Positions 50,735 through 60,951 of a DNA stretch of 64,000 nt are shown one piece after another. This stretch comes from Hyphomonas sp. Its GTDB lineage: Bacteria; Pseudomonadota; Alphaproteobacteria; Caulobacterales; Hyphomonadaceae. The stretch is from positions 310,001 to 374,000 of the forward strand of contig WGNP01000003.1 in the NCBI GenBank assembly GCA_016124495.1. The letters run 5' to 3'. The notes under the pieces were generated by a model that was given only the letters and a program-made list of their open reading frames with translations, made no database searches and had not been told where the DNA came from. The translations under genes and the position numbers were made by a program. The number at the start of each line of letters is the position of its first letter. The first letter of the stretch is position 1.

Positions 50735-51580
50735 GCGCTGTTCTGAGAGCGGGCGCACGACGGTTTCGAGATGCTCGATGACGAGACCGGCATCGCGATC
50801 TTGGCACGCGCCAGCATCTGGTGCGCCAGCAGCTTGTCGCGGCCGCGCCCGATGGTACATGCACCTTTGAGGCAATAGGCGCCGGTTTCGGAGAACTGGC
50901 GCAGCGCGGCCATCCCGTAATCGGTGATCGAGGAGCCGGCCCTCGGGATGACCGCGTCATAGCGGGGCAGCGGATTGCCGTCATAGTGGACTTCGGCGTC
51001 TACCGTGCCGGTCCCTATATATTTGCGGGCCGTGTCGATCACCCCGATGACATTGCCGCGGGTCTGGGCTGCGTCGATCAGACGGAGCGATGAATGGTTG
51101 CGCGGCTCGCGGGTCAAGAGCGCGATCCTCAGCGGCCGGCGCGCGGGCCGCCTCTCGGGCAGGCGGCTGCAGAGCTCGTGGCCGAGCTGGGGCTTGCGGA
51201 AGGAGGCGTTGGAATCGATGACCATGTTCGGCTGGATCGGCCAGCGCAGGGCGCCCATCTCGGCATGCGTCTCGATCACGTAGCTCAGCTCCCGGTCGCC
51301 GTTGGAGCTGATCACTTCGCGCCGGTCCGCGACCGGGGCAGAACAGGTGACTTCGAGGCCAGGATCGTTCGGGTCAGGCTGGATCAGAAAGCGGACCTGC
51401 GGCGAACTCGCCGGGCCGAACGGCTCGGTCACGCTGGCATGCAGCGCAGAGGTCTTGGCGCCGGTATCGGCCTTCGCCTTGATCGCCGGCAAGCCAAGAC
51501 CGGTGAGTGACAGCCATTCTTCCCAGCCAAGCTGGAAGTTCGTTGCATCCGTGCTTGCGAAGGCCTCATTCTGTGCCCGG
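50735..51580 (-). pseudogene. RimB-RimK-like fusion (retropepsin-like + ATP-grasp ligase), deleted/truncated
   Basis: GLPAIKAKADTGAKTSALHA..SSNGDRELSYVIET; RPLRIALLTREPRNHSSLRLIDAAQTRGNVIGVIDTARKYI..HYDGNPLPRYDAVIPRAGSSITDYGMAALRQFSETGAYCLKGACTIGRGRDKLLAHQMLARAKIAMP then homology ends. Confidence 0.75.
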
Positions 51581-51649
51581 CCCGGAGAAATCGCGCCAGG
51601 ATAAGACGCTTTGCCGCCAGGCGGCAAGTCAGCCTACAGAAAGCTGGCT

Positions 51650-53644
51650 TTATCCCTTCACAAGCCAGGCTTTTTCGACAAGCCTGGTCACGTCGCCCAT
51701 AATCTCGGTGATGCGAAAATCCTTGGGCGTATAGACACGCGCGATGCCCATCTGTTTCAGGGCGCGCGCATCTTCCGGCGGGATGATGCCGCCGACGACG
51801 ACTGGCACATCGCCAAGGCCGGCGGCGCGCAGTTCGGCGATCGTCTCGCGCACAAGATCGAGATGGCTGCCCGACAGGATCGACAGGCCGACCACATGCG
51901 CGTTCGCGGCCTTGGCCTGCGCGGCGATTTCGGCAGGCGTGAAGCGGATGCCTTCGTAGACGACTTCCATGCCGACGGCGCGGCCGCGCGCGGCGATCTG
52001 TTCGGCGCCGTTGGAGTGGCCATCGAGGCCAGGCTTACCGAGCACATATGTCAGTGTACGGCCGAGGGCCTTCGAGACGCGGACGACTTCGATCTTGACG
52101 GCCTCGATGTCCTCTGCGCCATCCGAGCCGACGACGAGCGCGACGCCGGTCGGCGCGCGGAACTCGCCGAACACTTCGCGCAGGACGGTGCCCCACTCCC
52201 CGGTGGTGACGCCCGCTTTCGCGCAGGCGATGGACGGCTCCATTACATTGCGGTTCTCGGCAGCTGCGGCGCGCAAGGCCGCGAGCGCGGCGGTGGCCGC
52301 GTTGCCATCGCGGCCGGCGCGCCAGGCCTTCAGGTCGCGCACCTGCGCGGCTTCTTCGGCGGGGTCGACCGTCATGATCGCGCCGTCACCGGAACCGAGG
52401 GGGCTGGTTTCGGTTTCCGTATATGCGTTGACGCCGACCACTTTCAGCGCGCCGGATTCGATGGCGCGAATCCGCTCGATATGCGCGCCGACGAGGCTTT
52501 CCTTCATAAAGCCGATCGCGTCTTTCGCCCCGCCAATCTCGTCGATCTTCGCCAGAGTGGCGCGGGCTTTCTGTTTCAGTTCTTCGGTCTTGGCATCAAT
52601 CACATGGCTGCCATCGAAGATGTCCTCGAACTCGAGCAGGTCGGTCTCGTAGGCAAGGATCTGTTGCAGGCGGAGCGACCATTGCTGGTCCCACGGACGC
52701 GGCAGGCCCATCGCCTCGTTCCAGGCGGGCAGCTGGAGGGCGCGGCAGCGGGCTTTTTTGGAGAGGGTAACGGCGAGGGCTTCGAGCAGGATGCGGTAGA
52801 CGTTGTTTTCGGGCTGAGGCTCGGTGAGCCCCAGGGAGTTCACCTGAACGCCGTAGCGGAAGAGCAGCGCCTTCGGATCGCTGACACCGTAGCGCTCCCG
52901 GCCGATCTCTTGCCAGAGGTCCACGAACGCCCGCATCTTGCAGAGTTCCGTTACGAAACGTACTCCGGCGTTCACGAAGAAGGAAATCCGGCCGAAAACG
53001 GTTTCAAAGTCTGATTCCGGAACTTGCCCGCCGGCCTTTACGGTATCCAGCACCGCGATGGCCGTAGCGAGCGCATAGGCCAGCTCCTGTTCCGGCGTGG
53101 CACCGGCTTCCTGAAGGTGGTACGAGCAGACGTTCATCGGGTTCCATTTTGGAACCTCCACATAACACCAGCTGACCATGTCGCCGATCAGGCGCAGGGA
53201 AGGCTCCGGCGGGAAGACGTAGGTGCCGCGGGAGAGGTATTCCTTGACGATGTCGTTCTGGGTGGTGCCGCGGAGTTTCTTGCGGCTCTCGCCGCGCTCG
53301 TCGGCCAGCGCCACATAGAGGGCCAGCATCCAGGCGGCCGGGGCGTTGATCGTCATCGACGTGTTCATCTGTTCCAGCGGCAGCTGGTCGAACAGGAGGC
53401 GCATGTCGCCGAGGTGTTTGACGGGGACCCCGACCTTGCCGACTTCGCCTTTACTGAGGATGTGGTCGGCGTCATAGGCAGTCTGGGTTGGCAGGTCGAA
53501 GGCGATGGAGAGACCGGTCTGGCCCTTGGAAAGGTTCAGACGGTACAGTTCGTTCGACTTCGTCGCCGTCGAATGACCCGCATAGGTGCGGAAGATCCAC
53601 GGCTCTTCGGGTGCGTGCTGGTAGTTTTTATCCGGCTTGCTCAT
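51650..53644 (-). CDS. ecm: Ethylmalonyl-CoA mutase (MeaA-type acyl-CoA mutase)
   Basis: PWIFRTYAGHSTATKSNELYRLNLSKGQTGLSIAFDLPTQTAYDADH; B12-binding KPGLDGHSNGAEQIA; 664 aa. Confidence 0.92.
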   Translation of the reverse strand: MSKPDKNYQHAPEEPWIFRTYAGHSTATKSNELYRLNLSKGQTGLSIAFDLPTQTAYDADHILSKGEVGKVGVPVKHLGDMRLLFDQLPLEQMNTSMTINAPAAWMLALYVALADERGESRKKLRGTTQNDIVKEYLSRGTYVFPPEPSLRLIGDMVSWCYVEVPKWNPMNVCSYHLQEAGATPEQELAYALATAIAVLDTVKAGGQVPESDFETVFGRISFFVNAGVRFVTELCKMRAFVDLWQEIGRERYGVSDPKALLFRYGVQVNSLGLTEPQPENNVYRILLEALAVTLSKKARCRALQLPAWNEAMGLPRPWDQQWSLRLQQILAYETDLLEFEDIFDGSHVIDAKTEELKQKARATLAKIDEIGGAKDAIGFMKESLVGAHIERIRAIESGALKVVGVNAYTETETSPLGSGDGAIMTVDPAEEAAQVRDLKAWRAGRDGNAATAALAALRAAAAENRNVMEPSIACAKAGVTTGEWGTVLREVFGEFRAPTGVALVVGSDGAEDIEAVKIEVVRVSKALGRTLTYVLGKPGLDGHSNGAEQIAARGRAVGMEVVYEGIRFTPAEIAAQAKAANAHVVGLSILSGSHLDLVRETIAELRAAGLGDVPVVVGGIIPPEDARALKQMGIARVYTPKDFRITEIMGDVTRLVEKAWLVKG

Positions 53645-53770
53645 CGGCTTGGCCTCCCCCCTTTTGTTGCGCCGCAACATGGCCGAGCCCCTGCCTGCTG
53701 GCAAGGCCCGGCAAAACTGTGCCGCTGGCCGCTTGAATGCGGACCGCGAACCACGACATCTCGGGCATTG

Positions 53771-54301
53771 ATGTCGACCAATGAGGGACCAAGACAAGTG
53801 CCCCGCCCCAACCAAGATCCTTTGGCCACGCTGAAGACCGCGCTGTCGCTGCGTGCAGTCTCCCTGCTCGCCTTCCCGGCGGGGGCGGTGCTGATGGCGA
53901 TCCTCGAGCGCGGCTGGCTGTCGATCGGCGCGCTGGCGGCGGCGATGCTGGCGGTCAGCCTGTTCGAGCGGCGGCGGTTCGGCAAGGCGCTCGGCATCGC
54001 GATCCCGACCAATTCGGGCACTGTCCTCACTGGCCTGGCCGTGCGGTTCGGCCTGCTGACGGGCCTGTTCGTGGTTACCCTCGGCGTGCTGGCGCTGTTC
54101 CGGGACACGGCGCTGTCGCGCAGCCTCGGCTGGCCGGACCTCGTGGTGATCGGGCTGTCTTCGGGTGCGGCGCTGCTGGCGAACGCGCTGAGCGCGCAGC
54201 TGGCACCTGTTCAGACGGAGCCGGGGCGCGCGCCGCCGAAGACGGCGCCGGCCGAGAGTATCATCCTTGAAGGCGAGATCATCGACACCGACCGGCGGTG
54301 A
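53771..54301 (+). CDS. Hypothetical membrane protein
   Basis: MSTNEGPRQVPRPNQDPLATLKTALSLRAVSLLAFPAGAVLMAIL...; several TMs. Confidence 0.75.
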   Translation: MSTNEGPRQVPRPNQDPLATLKTALSLRAVSLLAFPAGAVLMAILERGWLSIGALAAAMLAVSLFERRRFGKALGIAIPTNSGTVLTGLAVRFGLLTGLFVVTLGVLALFRDTALSRSLGWPDLVVIGLSSGAALLANALSAQLAPVQTEPGRAPPKTAPAESIILEGEIIDTDRR

Positions 54302-54356
54302 CGCGGGCACCGAAGCGGCCTAGCAAGCGCAGGCAGGCCAGCAGGAGCGCGATCGG

Positions 54357-54665
54357 GTGACGGACATTTTCGGCTTCATCGGCGCTTTCCTGACGACGCT
54401 GTCGTTCGTGCCACAAGCCTGGCTCGTGCTGCGCACGGGCAAGACGGAAGGCATTTCGCTGACCATGTATGCCCTGTTCACGATCGGCGTGGCGGCCTGG
54501 CTGGTTTACGGCGTCTTGGAAAGTGCACTTTCGATCATCATGGCGAATGCCATCACACTCGTCCTGGCCGCGCTCATACTCGCAATGAAGACCCGCGCCG
54601 TACTTCAGGCGCGCTCGAGCGTCCACGGCGCGGCGGAGGACACGTCAGCGCCCATCGCTTCGTAA
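54357..54665 (+). CDS. SemiSWEET/PQ-loop family transporter
   Basis: IFGFIGAFLTTLSFVPQAWLVLRTGKTEGISLTMYALFTIGVAAWLVYGV; GTG start. Confidence 0.9.
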   Translation: MTDIFGFIGAFLTTLSFVPQAWLVLRTGKTEGISLTMYALFTIGVAAWLVYGVLESALSIIMANAITLVLAALILAMKTRAVLQARSSVHGAAEDTSAPIAS

Positions 54666-55495
54666 TAGAACCGCTGGATCCTGCGGGTGACGGGCCCCGG
54701 CTTGCCGTTGCCGATGGACTGGCCATCGATATGCGTTACCGGAGCGACCATGGCGCCGGCCGAGGTCGTGAAAGCTTCAGCGGCCATCAGCGCCTCCTCC
54801 GGCGTGAAGGCGCGTTCGGTGATGGTAAAGCCACCCTTCCCGCGCAGGGCCATGACGCCGGCGCGGGTGATGCCGGGCAGGATCGCCGGGGAGAGGTCCC
54901 GCGTGATAATCTCGCCGGATTTGGTGACGATCCAGGCATTGGCGGAGGCGGCCTCGGTGACGAAGCCGTCCTCTACCATGAAGGCGGTTTCCGCGCCCTG
55001 CGCCCTGGCGGCGCGGTAGGCGAGGCCCTGCGAGAGGAGCTGGGTGGTTTTCATGTCGCGCCGTTTCCAGCGTGTATCGTTCAGGAACACCGCCTTGATC
55101 CCGTCACGGGCGGGGGCGCCGATCAGGGGCTTCGCATCGGCATAGGCGAACACGGTCGGCACGAAGGTCTCCGGCCCGGCGAAGTCGCGCGCGTCATAGG
55201 CGCCGGCAGTGACTTCGAGATAAACAAGGCCTTCGGTGAACTGGTTACGGACGATCAGTTGCGTATGCAGCGCTTCCCAGCCGGCGGGGCCGTACGGGTT
55301 CGGAATGGCAATTCCGTCCAGTGTCCGGATGAGCCGGGCGATGTGGCCGTCCATATCGACGAGGCGGCCGCCATAGACAGCTGTGACTTCGTAGGCGGCA
55401 TGGGCAAACAGGAACCCGCGATCGAGCGGTGAAATATGTGCCTCGCCAAGCGGCAAAAACGATCCATTTAGGTGGACGATGGGACACACGGGCAT
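54605..55495 (-). CDS. D-amino acid aminotransferase-like class IV PLP enzyme
   Basis: VHLNGSFLPLGEAHISPLDRGFLFAHAAYEV; LNDTRWKRRDMKTTQLL; ATG at 55495. Confidence 0.9.
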   Translation of the reverse strand: MPVCPIVHLNGSFLPLGEAHISPLDRGFLFAHAAYEVTAVYGGRLVDMDGHIARLIRTLDGIAIPNPYGPAGWEALHTQLIVRNQFTEGLVYLEVTAGAYDARDFAGPETFVPTVFAYADAKPLIGAPARDGIKAVFLNDTRWKRRDMKTTQLLSQGLAYRAARAQGAETAFMVEDGFVTEAASANAWIVTKSGEIITRDLSPAILPGITRAGVMALRGKGGFTITERAFTPEEALMAAEAFTTSAGAMVAPVTHIDGQSIGNGKPGPVTRRIQRFYYEAMGADVSSAAPWTLERA

Positions 55496-55648
55496 TAGAC
55501 ATGGCCTTGAGCAATCTGGACGGGTTGTGCGGCGCAACATTGTCCTTGCGCAGCGGCATGACAGTTGCCAGTGTGCCCCCGCAAAACGGGGCTGTGAAGA
55601 CACCGTAGAGTGTCAGGCAACCAAAACAACTCAGGACGGAGGAAAGTT

Positions 55649-56929
55649 ATGGCCACCAAGACGGCAGGTCGTGTCACCAAAGACATCTATGCAATGGGCG
55701 AAATCCCTCCCGAATTCCACGTCCCGAAGATGATGCACGCCTGGACCGTGCGCCGCGAGCGCCATGGCCGCCCAACCAAAGCCATGCAGGTCGAGCAGGT
55801 GCCGGTGCCCGAGATCGACTCCGATGAAGTCCTCGTTCTCGTCATGGCCGCGGGCGTCAACTATAATGGCGTCTGGGCCGCGCTCGGCGAGCCGGTGTCG
55901 CCGTTCGACAACATCCGGGGACTGAAACAGGACTACATTATCACGGGGTCCGATGCGGCCGGCATCGTCTGGGCTGTCGGCAAAAAGGTGACCCGCGTAA
56001 AGCCGGGCGACGAAGTCGTGATCCATTGCAACCAGGATGAAGGCGACGATGAAGAGTGCAACGGCGGCGATCCGATGTTCTCCCCAAGCCAGCGCATCTG
56101 GGGCTACGAAACACCCGACGGGGCATTCGGCCAGTTCACGCGCGTACAGGCCCGCCAGTGCATGCCGCGCCCGAAGCACCTCACCTGGGAAGAAAGCGCC
56201 TGCTACACACTGACACTGGCCACAGCCTACCGTATGCTGTTTGGCCACCGCCCGCACGTGCTTGCGCCGCAGGACAACGTGCTCGTCTGGGGCGCCAGCG
56301 GCGGCATTGGCTCATTCGCAGTTCAACTCTGCGCCGTGACCGGCGCAAACGCGATCGGCATCGTCTCCTCAGAGGAAAAGCGTGACTTCGTTCTCAGCCT
56401 CGGCGCAAAGGGCGTGATCAACCGGAATGACTTCAATTGCTGGGGCCAGCTGCCGAAGATCAACGGGCCCGATTTCCAGGACTACATGAAAGAGACCCGC
56501 AAGTTCGGCAAGGCGATCTGGGATATCACCGGCAAAAAGGACGTGGACATCGTTTTCGAGCATCCAGGCGAGTCCACTTTTCCAGTTTCGGTCTTTGTGG
56601 TGAAGCGGGGCGGCATGGTTGTCATTTGCGCCGGGACGACCGGTTTCAACCTGACAATGGATGCGCGCTTCCTCTGGCAGCGCCAGAAGCGGATTCAGGG
56701 ATCGCACTTTGCAAACCTCAAGCAGGCGGCCGAAGCTAACCAGCTTGTGATCAACCGCCGTATCGACCCGGGCATGTCGGAAGTCTTTCCGTGGTCAGAC
56801 ATTCCGGTCGCGCACGAGAAGATGCTCGACAACAAGCACCTGCCCGGCAACATGGCCGTGCTGGTCACAGCGCCTAAACCGGGCCTGCGCACGGTCGAGG
56901 ATGTGCTGGCGGTCAACGGCCAGGGCTGA
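55649..56929 (+). CDS. ccr: Crotonyl-CoA carboxylase/reductase
   Basis: VMAAGVNYNGVWAALGEPVSPFD; RIWGYETPDGAFGQF; VWGASGGIGSFAVQLC; IQGSHFANLKQA. Confidence 0.96.
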   Translation: MATKTAGRVTKDIYAMGEIPPEFHVPKMMHAWTVRRERHGRPTKAMQVEQVPVPEIDSDEVLVLVMAAGVNYNGVWAALGEPVSPFDNIRGLKQDYIITGSDAAGIVWAVGKKVTRVKPGDEVVIHCNQDEGDDEECNGGDPMFSPSQRIWGYETPDGAFGQFTRVQARQCMPRPKHLTWEESACYTLTLATAYRMLFGHRPHVLAPQDNVLVWGASGGIGSFAVQLCAVTGANAIGIVSSEEKRDFVLSLGAKGVINRNDFNCWGQLPKINGPDFQDYMKETRKFGKAIWDITGKKDVDIVFEHPGESTFPVSVFVVKRGGMVVICAGTTGFNLTMDARFLWQRQKRIQGSHFANLKQAAEANQLVINRRIDPGMSEVFPWSDIPVAHEKMLDNKHLPGNMAVLVTAPKPGLRTVEDVLAVNGQG

Positions 56930-56938
56930 AGCATCGTC

Positions 56939-57304
56939 ATGAAACGACCGATTGACCGCGCGAGGGCCGAAACCTTCGCGCGGTCCTGGATGTCGGCCTG
57001 GAATGACCGGGACATTGACCGCATCCTCGCGCACTATGCCGACGGGGTGGTGTTCCACTCGCCGCGCATCGCGCTGATGATGGGGAGCCATGCGGCCAGC
57101 GTCTCCGGTAAGGCGGCGCTGCGCGACTATTGGACGAAGGCGCTGGAGCGCTCGCCCGAACTGTTCTTCGAGCTGGAGAACGTGCTGACCAGCAGCGATG
57201 CGATCACCCTTCTGTACACGAACCACCGCGAGGAACTCGTCGCCGAGACATTCCTGTTCGACGACGACGGAGAAGTGCGCGAGTCGGTGGCTGCGTACAG
57301 TTAA
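56939..57304 (+). CDS. SnoaL/NTF2-like protein
   Basis: MSAWNDRDIDRILAHYADGVVFHSPRIALM..GKAALRDYWTKAL. Confidence 0.85.
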   Translation: MKRPIDRARAETFARSWMSAWNDRDIDRILAHYADGVVFHSPRIALMMGSHAASVSGKAALRDYWTKALERSPELFFELENVLTSSDAITLLYTNHREELVAETFLFDDDGEVRESVAAYS

Positions 57305-58239
57305 GCGGCGCGGCCGCGGCCGCCGCTGCGGGCGAGCCAGACGCCGCCGAGGATAAGGAGGAGCGCAAGCACCGCGTTCCAGCTTTGGGTTTCCCGGAAG
57401 AAGAGCCAGCCGAAGGCCGCGCTGATGACCGGGATGGCATATCCGTTGAGGGAGACGAAGGTGGCGCCTGCCCGGGCGATCAGCGTCATGTAGAGGACCT
57501 GCGCGATGCCGGACGAGCCGAGGCCGAGGCCGAGCACGGCGAGCCAGTTGACCCAGCTGGCTGTGACGGCGGCCGGATCAACCGTCAGTGCCAGCGGCAG
57601 GGACGCGCAGGCGGAGACCGTGGCGTAGCTGGCGGCGAAAGCGATGGCATCCATCGGCGGGGCGCCGCGCGCGATCAGGGTGCTGAGGGCGTAGGCGAGC
57701 GTGGCGATCAGCAGAAGAACCTGCGCCAGCGTGCTGGCAGAGCCGAGCCCGTTGAGTGCTTCCGGCCCGAACAGGACCGCGACGCCGACAAAGCCGAGCG
57801 CGACGCCGAGACCGGTGCGCGCGGTCATCTTTTCTTCGGCAAACAGCAGATTGGCGCCGATGGCGACGAAGACCGGCGAGGCGGCGGTATAAAGCGCGGC
57901 AAGGCTGGAGTTCACCGTCTCCTGCGCCGTGGTGATGAAGAAGAAGGGGATAACCGAGCCGACAAGGCCCATGCCGACGATGGAGGTCCAGCGTTTGCGG
58001 TCGCTCAGCGGGGGCAGATACTTCCGCGAGGCGATCAGGACGATCCAGAGGAAGACCGCGCCGATGCAGAGCCGGCCCGGCAACACCCATTCGGCGGGAA
58101 GGCCAGTGTCCAGGCCCTTGCCAACGGCGACGCGGGTCATCGGATAGGCTCCGGCCCAGATGACCGAGAGGAGGGCGAACAGGACCCAGTCGAGCGCCGG
58201 GCGCCCGCCGAAAGTCCCCTGCCCTTGTGTGCTGGTCAT
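57301..58239 (-). CDS. EamA/DMT family transporter
   Basis: 312 aa, ~10 TM; LDWVLFALLSVIWAGAYPMTRVAVG. Confidence 0.92.
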   Translation of the reverse strand: MTSTQGQGTFGGRPALDWVLFALLSVIWAGAYPMTRVAVGKGLDTGLPAEWVLPGRLCIGAVFLWIVLIASRKYLPPLSDRKRWTSIVGMGLVGSVIPFFFITTAQETVNSSLAALYTAASPVFVAIGANLLFAEEKMTARTGLGVALGFVGVAVLFGPEALNGLGSASTLAQVLLLIATLAYALSTLIARGAPPMDAIAFAASYATVSACASLPLALTVDPAAVTASWVNWLAVLGLGLGSSGIAQVLYMTLIARAGATFVSLNGYAIPVISAAFGWLFFRETQSWNAVLALLLILGGVWLARSGGRGRAA

Positions 58240-58455
58240 GCGCCGCCTCTTTCAGGGATGGCCCTAGTAGGGGCCGCCGGTCATGTCCACCCGGACGGCT
58301 TACAAGCGCCTTGCAGGCTGGCCGCAGGGCCGATGCCTATTTCCCCAGCGTAAAATTCGCGGCGCGGTGCCGCACGGAATGCGGATGGACGCGGGGGGCC
58401 AGCGCCAGTAAACGGCACAAAAGATGCATGATACTTCGCCTGACAGGAGAAAAAG

Positions 58456-59466
58456 ATGGCCGTTCGTGTTGCAATCAATGGTTTTGGCCGGATCGGCCGC
58501 CTCGTCCTGCGCTCGATCATCGAACATGGCCGTACCGACATCGAAGTCGTGGCCATCAATGACCTCGGCCCGGTTGAAACAAACGCCCACCTGCTGCGCT
58601 TTGACTCCGTGCATGGCCGCTTCCCGGCCAACGTGAAGGTCGACGGCGACAAGATCGTAATCAACGGCAAGCCGATCCTCGTCACCGCGATCCGCGACCC
58701 AAAGGATCTGCCGCACCGCGAACTGGATGTCGATATAGCGATGGAATGCACCGGCATATTCACAAGCAAGGACAAGGCCTCGGCCCACCTCGCCGCCGGC
58801 GCCAAGCGCGTTCTGGTGTCGGCGCCGGCAGATGGCGCCGACCTGACGGTCGTCTACGGCGTCAACCATGACAAGCTCAAGAAGGAGCACATGGTCGTCT
58901 CGAATGCCTCTTGCACCACCAACTGCCTCGCGCCGGTCGCGCAGGTGCTGAACGCCGCTGTCGGCATCGAAAAGGGCATGATGACGACAATCCATTCGTA
59001 CACGAATGACCAGCCCTCGCTCGACCAGATGCACAAGGACCTATACCGCGGCCGCGCCGCGGCGCTCTCGATGATCCCGACCTCGACCGGCGCTGCCAAG
59101 GCGGTCGGCCTGGTGCTGCCGGAACTCAAGGGCAAGCTGGACGGCATTTCCGTGCGTGTGCCGACGCCGAACGTTTCGCTCGTCGACCTGAAATTCATCG
59201 CCAAGAAACACACCACAGTGGACGAGGTGAACGCCGCCATCGTCGCCGCTGCGACCAGTGGCCCGCTGAACGGCATCCTCGGCTTCACCGATCAGCCGAA
59301 CGTGTCCGTAGACTTCATCCACGACGCGCGCTCATCGATATTCCATCTCGACCAGACCAAAGTGATGGATGGCAATTTCGTGTCGATCATGACCTGGTAT
59401 GATAACGAGTGGGGCTTCTCGACGCGCATGGCCGACACCGCTGTCGCACTGGCGAAGCTTATCTAA
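58456..59466 (+). CDS. gap: Glyceraldehyde-3-phosphate dehydrogenase, type I
   Basis: [43 protein letters not shown]. Confidence 0.98.
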   Translation: MAVRVAINGFGRIGRLVLRSIIEHGRTDIEVVAINDLGPVETNAHLLRFDSVHGRFPANVKVDGDKIVINGKPILVTAIRDPKDLPHRELDVDIAMECTGIFTSKDKASAHLAAGAKRVLVSAPADGADLTVVYGVNHDKLKKEHMVVSNASCTTNCLAPVAQVLNAAVGIEKGMMTTIHSYTNDQPSLDQMHKDLYRGRAAALSMIPTSTGAAKAVGLVLPELKGKLDGISVRVPTPNVSLVDLKFIAKKHTTVDEVNAAIVAAATSGPLNGILGFTDQPNVSVDFIHDARSSIFHLDQTKVMDGNFVSIMTWYDNEWGFSTRMADTAVALAKLI

Positions 59467-59480
59467 TCCGCCAGGCCGAT

Positions 59481-60695
59481 ATGCATAACTTCAAACGCAT
59501 CGCTGACGCAGGCAATCTCACCGGCAAGGTCGCGCTGGTACGGGTCGACTTCAACGTGCCAATGGAGAATGGTCTGGTCACGGACGATACGCGCCTACGT
59601 GCGGCTGTCGACACGGTACAAAGCCTGCGCACGGCGGGGGCCAAGGTGGTGCTGCTCTCGCATTTCGGACGCCCGAAGGGTCAGCGCGCTGCAGAACTCA
59701 GCCTGGCGCCGATCGCAGGCGCATTCGCCAAAGTACTCGGCGCGAATGTCAGCTTCGTCGCCGACTGCAAGGGCGAGCATGCGAAGAAGGCGATTGCCGA
59801 CCTGAAGCCTGCCGGTGTGATCCTGCTGGAGAATACCCGCTTCTGCAAAGGCGAGGAAAAGGGCGACCTTGAACTCGCCAGGGAAATCGCCGCGCTTGGC
59901 AACCTCTACGTCAATGATGCCTTCTCCGCCGCGCACCGCCGGCACGTGACGACGGCTGTACTGGCCGAACTGCTGCCTGCTTATGCCGGCATCAACATGG
60001 AAGAGGAACTCGACGCCCTCGACAAGGCGCTGGGACGCCCGGTCCGCCCGGTGCTGGCCATCGTGGGCGGGGCGAAGGTCTCGTCCAAGATCGAACTCCT
60101 CAAACATCTCGTGACCAGGGTCAACGCGCTGGCGATTGGCGGCGGCATGGCCAACACCTTCCTGTTCGCGCGCGGACACACCGTGGGCAAATCGCTGTGC
60201 GAACGCGACCTCATCGACACGGCGAAGGAAATAGAGGCCATCGCCAAGGCCGCCGGCTGCGACATCCTGCTGCCCCGCGACCTGGTTGTGGCGAAAGAGT
60301 TCAAGGCAAATGCCGCGCACCGCACCTGCGGCCTTGACGAGGTGTCCGATAACGAGATGATCCTCGATGCGGGCCCGCAATCGGTTGCGATCCTGGCGGC
60401 TGCCATGGATGTCGCCAGGACGTTGGTCTGGAACGGCCCGATGGGGGCGTTCGAACTGGAGCCGTTCGACAAGGCGACGGTGTCTGCCGCCAAGGCCGCC
60501 GCGGCGCGCGCGAAGGCCGGAAAGCTGGTGGCGGTCGCGGGCGGCGGCGATACGGTCGCGGCCTTGCACCATGCCGGTGTCGCGCAGGACTTCACCTTTG
60601 TCTCGACCGCCGGCGGCGCCTTCCTCGAATGGATGGAGGGCAAGGAATTGCCGGGCGTCCAGGCCCTGATCGCTTCCGGAAACGCGCTGAACTGA
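59481..60695 (+). CDS. pgk: Phosphoglycerate kinase
   Basis: [39 protein letters not shown]. Confidence 0.98.
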   Translation: MHNFKRIADAGNLTGKVALVRVDFNVPMENGLVTDDTRLRAAVDTVQSLRTAGAKVVLLSHFGRPKGQRAAELSLAPIAGAFAKVLGANVSFVADCKGEHAKKAIADLKPAGVILLENTRFCKGEEKGDLELAREIAALGNLYVNDAFSAAHRRHVTTAVLAELLPAYAGINMEEELDALDKALGRPVRPVLAIVGGAKVSSKIELLKHLVTRVNALAIGGGMANTFLFARGHTVGKSLCERDLIDTAKEIEAIAKAAGCDILLPRDLVVAKEFKANAAHRTCGLDEVSDNEMILDAGPQSVAILAAAMDVARTLVWNGPMGAFELEPFDKATVSAAKAAAARAKAGKLVAVAGGGDTVAALHHAGVAQDFTFVSTAGGAFLEWMEGKELPGVQALIASGNALN

Positions 60696-60951
60696 TCAAG
60701 GCAGGTTTGCCGCCCGAAAAGCATGCCGGCGACCGTTTGCAGCATGGCAACGTTGTCTCTCTTTTCCGGAACGGCACTTGAATATAGGCAGTCTGGAAAG
60801 TCCGTCAGCGGACGCTGCGCCAATTGAGACAACGGCCCAAATTCCGGCCCGATTCCTGTTTCAGAGCGTGACAGCGGCCCGCAGCCCGGTGACCGGTGCG
60901 GCGGATGCAGACGAACACAATACATTCGGATACGGACACGAGGTCGGGACA

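Noticed and set aside
51611-53014. 467-aa plus-strand ORF
   Set aside because: Antisense to ethylmalonyl-CoA mutase.
53645-54310. N-terminal 222-aa extension of the mutase ORF (51650..54310)
   Set aside because: The mutase homology begins at ATG 53644 (MSKPDKNYQHAPEEPWIFRTYAGHS); the extension is low-complexity R/Q/H-rich and antisense to a membrane-protein ORF.
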